From contig VXAU01001094.1 in assembly GCA_013399695.1 (NCBI GenBank), positions 1-64,000 on the forward strand: a stretch of DNA of 64,000 nucleotides. The letters run 5' to 3'. Each line of letters opens with the position of its first letter. The first letter of the stretch is position 1. This DNA comes from Formicarius rufipectus (Eukaryota; Chordata; Aves; Passeriformes; Formicariidae). Positions 59,454-64,000 of the stretch are shown here, piece by piece. The position numbers and the translations under genes are program-made. The notes under the pieces were generated by a model, which made no database searches, was not told the origin of the DNA, and saw only the letters and a list, made by a program, of their open reading frames with translations.

Positions 59454-62400
59454 ACCACTAGGGAATTAAATACAATTTTGTCTAGCCTGTTTCTATTCTT
59501 CCAGTTCCCACTTTAACATTTGTCTTGCTGTATATGAGCTTGCATGATTTTCAATGCTGCATGAAAAATTTTAGCTTGGATTTCTTCTGAAAATTCTGAA
59601 CTAGTCTGTTTCTTTTTGCTTTCTAAAGAGAAAATTTGTTCTAGAAATTGTCACACAACCAGAATTCTATTTTCCAAGTTATGTATATTTCCTACAGCTA
59701 CAACTCAGAATACAAAATCTTCAGACAGAAAGGAAGTTACAGCCCAAACCTACAACCTGGTTAACAAGATTTTACAAGAAAAAAATTGTTCATGTATTCT
59801 GGAAAGTCCCTATTCAGCTCATTGTGTCAGAAAAAGTCCCTAAAACATATTTCAGAGCTTTTCCCTGTTCAGTGTAATAACTGAAATGTGCTTCCATTAG
59901 TCAGTGAAATTTTATACAGTTTAATAGATCTTACAGATCTTTAATAGATCTTAAGCATTTTTTATGAGGAGAGGCCTAGGTTGCCCTTTGTTCCATTTCT
60001 TTCCATCAGTGTTAATTATAAGCATTTATAGCCAACAACAGTTTTTCTTCCTTCCTGGTGCACACAATCATTTAATAACTGTATAATGACTTGGGCTCAT
60101 TTACATAATGCTCAGCAACTCTTTGCTCTACCAGAAATCCCACTGACTTCAACAGGCTGTAATTACTGAACCAAATCTTCCATCATGACATTCACTCTAA
60201 CTACTGAAAAGTTCAGGAACTGCATTTAAATCATGGGAATTATTTCAGAACGGCTCATTTTGAAAGCAAGTGTGCAGGGTTTTTATCTTGTAGTTGAATG
60301 AAGACCTACCAAGCAGGGAAGAAGAGAAGAAAGTGGATGCCTGCAGAAGAGCTGCAATGCCACATTTCTCAACTCTTAAGTAAACAGCTTCATGTTCAGA
60401 AGTGTCTGACAAACAGGCACTGCAGACAAGTAAGACCTGGCTGGTCACAGACAGATAAGACCTGCTGCAACATGCACTGCCTTGCTGTGACTTTCATCAT
60501 ACAGTGTTTATTAAAGACTGGGCTATTGCATTATTAGATGGTGTTTATTTGCTTAACATCATGCAAGATTATTTGTTTTATTTATGGATGATGATAAAGC
60601 CTACAGAACACTGAAACTGCGCAATTATCAGGAAAGCTATTTATAGCAGTTGGTCACGCATTTGTGGAAAGAACACAAATGAAATAGTACACAGCACTTA
60701 ATATAAAATGGTGTTTACACCAAAAAATTCAGGAATATGAGTTTAAAGATTGAGCTCTGTCACCAATTCTCTCTATAAAATATAGTCTTATAACAAGTCC
60801 ACCTTTTTGATGTCAAATAAAATATAAAAATCATAAAATAGTCTAAAATTATACATAATATCCATATAATGGTACATGCAATTCATGGACCGCCATAGCT
60901 ATGTACTAATATGTCACTAGCCAAAACACAGAAGATCTGATTGTCTCTTTCAATATAAAGGTTTTAAAAATCTTCTACCCGTTACTACTCTTAACAGTAC
61001 AAATATCCTATGAGCAAAAATTCCTTTATTAGAGTGAAAAGACAGACACTCTGTATGCCCATTTCTGTTCTGCAGAGAGTTCTATTAAAGTTCAAACCAC
61101 AAAACCAGAAGTAATAGCAGCAGATACACACTGTTGACTTAATGTTACAGATGATCTCATTTCTCATTACTTCTGAATTTGTCACACTCAGAGCTTTGAG
61201 ACACCTCTCCCCTTTTCTTTTTCTCCCCTTTAATTTTAGTGAAATTAAAATACTTAAAAAGCAGCATCGCCAGACCTGCAAGTTTTGTTACTGCCTTTTT
61301 AGGGATATAAGAAAGCTGAGGTCATGTAAAATCAGACATTGCAGGTAAAGGTAAGGAAACACATGTCCTGCCCAACTCCTAGCTATATTTTTCACGACCC
61401 AATATTTCTAATGTATGTATAGTTTTCAGGGTATGAAACCCTGCAGGAGCAGAAAAATAAGACACCCAAAGCAGAATTGCAGCAATATTTTCCAACTGCT
61501 GCAAATACTTTTAAATTCAGAGCACCATACTGAAATTTGTTTTGCAGAAAATAAAAGGAAGCCACAATATTTCAGAAGTTTCACAGACAGAATGTACTGG
61601 CAATTTCATGGTCAGCATCCTTGTTCCTGAACCAAGAGGACATAATGCAGCTTAGGAACTCAAGGATCACAGGCAACCTTATGATTTTATTCCAATGTGT
61701 TCCCAGCCTGCAGGACTTCAGAGTACCAAGAGTATTATCACAGTTATATCCAGAAATTGCCATATGAGAAGAGAGCCTAGGAAAAGGAGTCTGAGGAAGA
61801 CATCAGTTCATCATTTGGATGACAAATAGAAGTGAGGAAAAATATTTTAAACCAAAATGCAAAATTAAATTTTTACACTTTTTTTATTTTATTTTTTTTA
61901 ATTTATTTTATTTTATTTTATTTTATTTTTAGAAATTAAACTCTTCACCTCCTTCATAAAAATTTTTTCGTGGCAAAGTCATTGTTTCCAGACCCTCCCT
62001 GAACTGATAGTTGAGATAAAGAGCTAAAATTTGAGAGAGGAGAGTCTGAAATCTGTGCTTGGTAGCATGGAGGAAACCTGCCACATTGCAAGGAAGTAGA
62101 ACATGAAAGAAGGCAAACGCAAAACAGAATCTCCCCCCAAGGAGAGGAAGGTTTTGGATCAAAACAGTGTTGGTAGAGCATTTGGTAAAATGAGTCACTG
62201 TTACTTATTCAAGGTTTCTAGTCATTTTCCTGTGACACATATTGCAATCAGGCAGGCTTAAGTCTTGAAAACTTTTTTGATTTTCTGAAGTATAATCTAC
62301 TCAGGTAGCAAACAAGTTTTTCGCCTGTGAGGTTGACATTGTTAATTTCTTTTATTACAGATTACAGTAGAGGAAAATAAAACCTACCAAGAAAGAAAAA

Positions 62401-63399
62401 CAACCATTTCATTGTTTGGTCACATGAGTCTCAGAAAATGATTTTCAGATCCTCAATCACTAAAAAACAGATGAAAATTACCCTCAAGACTGTCTCAATG
62501 GCAAGACACCTACCTCAACTGTCAAAAGAAGTGCTGGGTATACTCAAAACTCTGAGGTACAGTAGCAGGTATTTTTCCCAAAGGAACAAAAACTTGGAAA
62601 GCAAAACAGAACAGTAACCCGAAACACATACATGAATTAAAAACAACAACAACAAAACAGCAACAAACAAACAGTTTCTGTGTTCAGAAAATCTCTTCAG
62701 AAATGTTGAATGGAAATATTCTGAAGAGGACTGTTTTGGAGAAACATTATTTTGATGCTTCAGAACATTAATCCTGTATCTATAACTGTAACCATGAAGG
62801 AGAAAAAGCCTGACTCAGAATACAAACCTCAGCATATTAAAAGGGCAAGGACATAAAACATCAAAGTACTAGTAGAGTTGGAAAATAAAATATTAAAAGA
62901 ACAAGCTGAGGAATGAAACCTGTCCCTGTGTAACCTCAAAAATATTCATACCTGTTCCATGTTTTCCTGTGTTTTAGTTTGAAAAATTACTGATGAAGGA
63001 CTCAGCATGATGACTAGATACTCTTAAACACATTACCTTGTTGCAGGTACACATAAGCAATCATTGCTGTATTCATGGTAAGTGTATTTAATAATAACAG
63101 GCACATCCCAAAAAACATAGGAGGCAGTAACACGTAGTTTCCAAAAATATAAAATCTACTGAAATTGTTGCTTTCACTTCCATTTGAAATCATTTTTAAA
63201 AGTCTGATGATCTCCATCTGCAACAAAATTCCTCTAACCAAAGAATTAAGTTCATTTTTAATTCACACAGGTTTACTAAGATATTACTTAGTTTGAGCTC
63301 CGCATCTTCTCAAGATATTTGAGATCAAGCTTAATGGGGAAGGACTCATTTTCTGAGAAGATATTAAACAGTATAATGAGGAATAACACCAAGTACCAA
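59454..63399. other. AT-rich sequence, no gene seen
   Basis: Contains a TTTTA pentamer repeat near 61,879-61,929. Two acceptor/donor pairs on the plus strand (60,293-60,379 and 61,302-61,344) were noted but are weak. Confidence 0.45.
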
Positions 63400-64000
63400 A
63401 CTAGTGAGCGGTTCTGCTGAGAAGGACCTGGAGCTGTTGGTGGATGAGAAGCTGACCATGGGCTGGCAGTGTGCTCTTGCAGCCAGGAGGGCCAAAGGTG
63501 TCCTGGGATGCACCAGGAAAAGCATGGCCACCGGGTCAAGACAGGTGATCTTTCCCCTCTAAGCCTTAGTGAGGCCACATCTGTAGTGCTGTGTCCATTC
63601 TGGACTCCTCAGCACAAAAAAACCCAAGAAGATGTCGAAGAGAGTCCAATGGAAGGCAACAAAGATGGTTAAGGAACTGAAGCATCTCTCTTATGAGGAG
63701 AGACTGCAAGAGCTGGGCCTGTTTAGTCAAGGGAAGGCGAGACTGAGAAGGGATCTCATCAATACGTGCAAATATCCCAAAGGCAAATGTGAAGAGGATG
63801 GTGCCAGACTCCTCTCAGTGGTGCACAGTGACAGGACGAGGAGCAGTGGCCTTAAACTAAAACACAAGAGCTTCCACCTCAGCATGAGGAAGGACTTCAC
63901 ATTGAGGGTGGCAGAGCAGTGGAACAGCTGCCCAGGGAGGTCATAGAGTCTCCCTCTCTAGAGACATTCAAAACCCACATGGACATGATCCCATGTCACC
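63400..64000 (+). mobile_element. CR1 LINE, truncated by the window end
   Basis: Plus-strand CR1 with GAGAAGGACCTGGAGCTGTT, TCTCTTATGAGGAGAGACTG, GGGATCTCATCAATACGTGC and GGCAGAGCAGTGGAACAGCT. It extends further into the 5' part than the other plus-strand copies and continues past 64,000. Confidence 0.93.

Noticed and set aside
60293..60379. Plus-strand block with acceptor and a Lys/Glu-rich reading
   Set aside because: A stop is reached at the putative donor, the donor is weak, and there is no matching neighbour exon.
1..64000. CRISPR arrays, operons, prophage or other bacterial systems
   Set aside because: All recognised features are of vertebrate type. No regularly spaced repeats or tightly packed ORFs occur.

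Overview
The window is AT-rich vertebrate DNA, almost certainly from a bird. The reasons are at least nine CR1 LINE pieces whose 3' ends carry the avian ATTCTGTGATTCT-type tail, and ERVL-class LTRs of the kind common in birds. No bacterial or viral genome organisation is present. The exact lineage cannot be fixed. It is a draft assembly: a 14-N gap and three single-N joins are visible.

Layout. Positions 1-13,800 are AT-rich and look like intron or 3' sequence of a gene on the minus strand; I list a few candidate exons (7,643-7,721, 9,016-9,039, 10,817-10,993, 1,623-1,741) but could not identify the gene. A CpG island at about 13,800-14,830 holds a minus-strand first exon with a consensus splice donor at 14,432/14,431. 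Positions 15,000-64,000 are mostly intergenic or intronic and gene-poor. They contain truncated CR1 copies, a solo ERVL LTR (18,722-19,294), a partial LTR (41,057-41,410) and one good-looking plus-strand exon candidate (25,062-25,252).

A 2.1-kb block (29,955-32,083) is repeated at 32,294-34,422 without visible difference, and each copy border carries a single N. This looks like an assembly duplication rather than biology. At 47,789-48,240 lies a 452-bp composite retroelement with a tRNA-like module, an (AAC)n tail and a 10-bp target-site duplication. At 48,655-50,287 lies the 5' end of an LTR retroelement: an LTR, an 18-base primer-binding site matching initiator tRNA-Met, and an intact 262-residue ORF with a membrane segment and a Thr/Pro-rich tail. 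No 3' LTR or pol was seen.

The LTR element, its ORF and the composite retroelement are the most unusual contents. Exon calls rest on splice-site and reading-frame inspection only. Spurious acceptor/donor pairs are common in AT-rich DNA, so their confidences are kept low.
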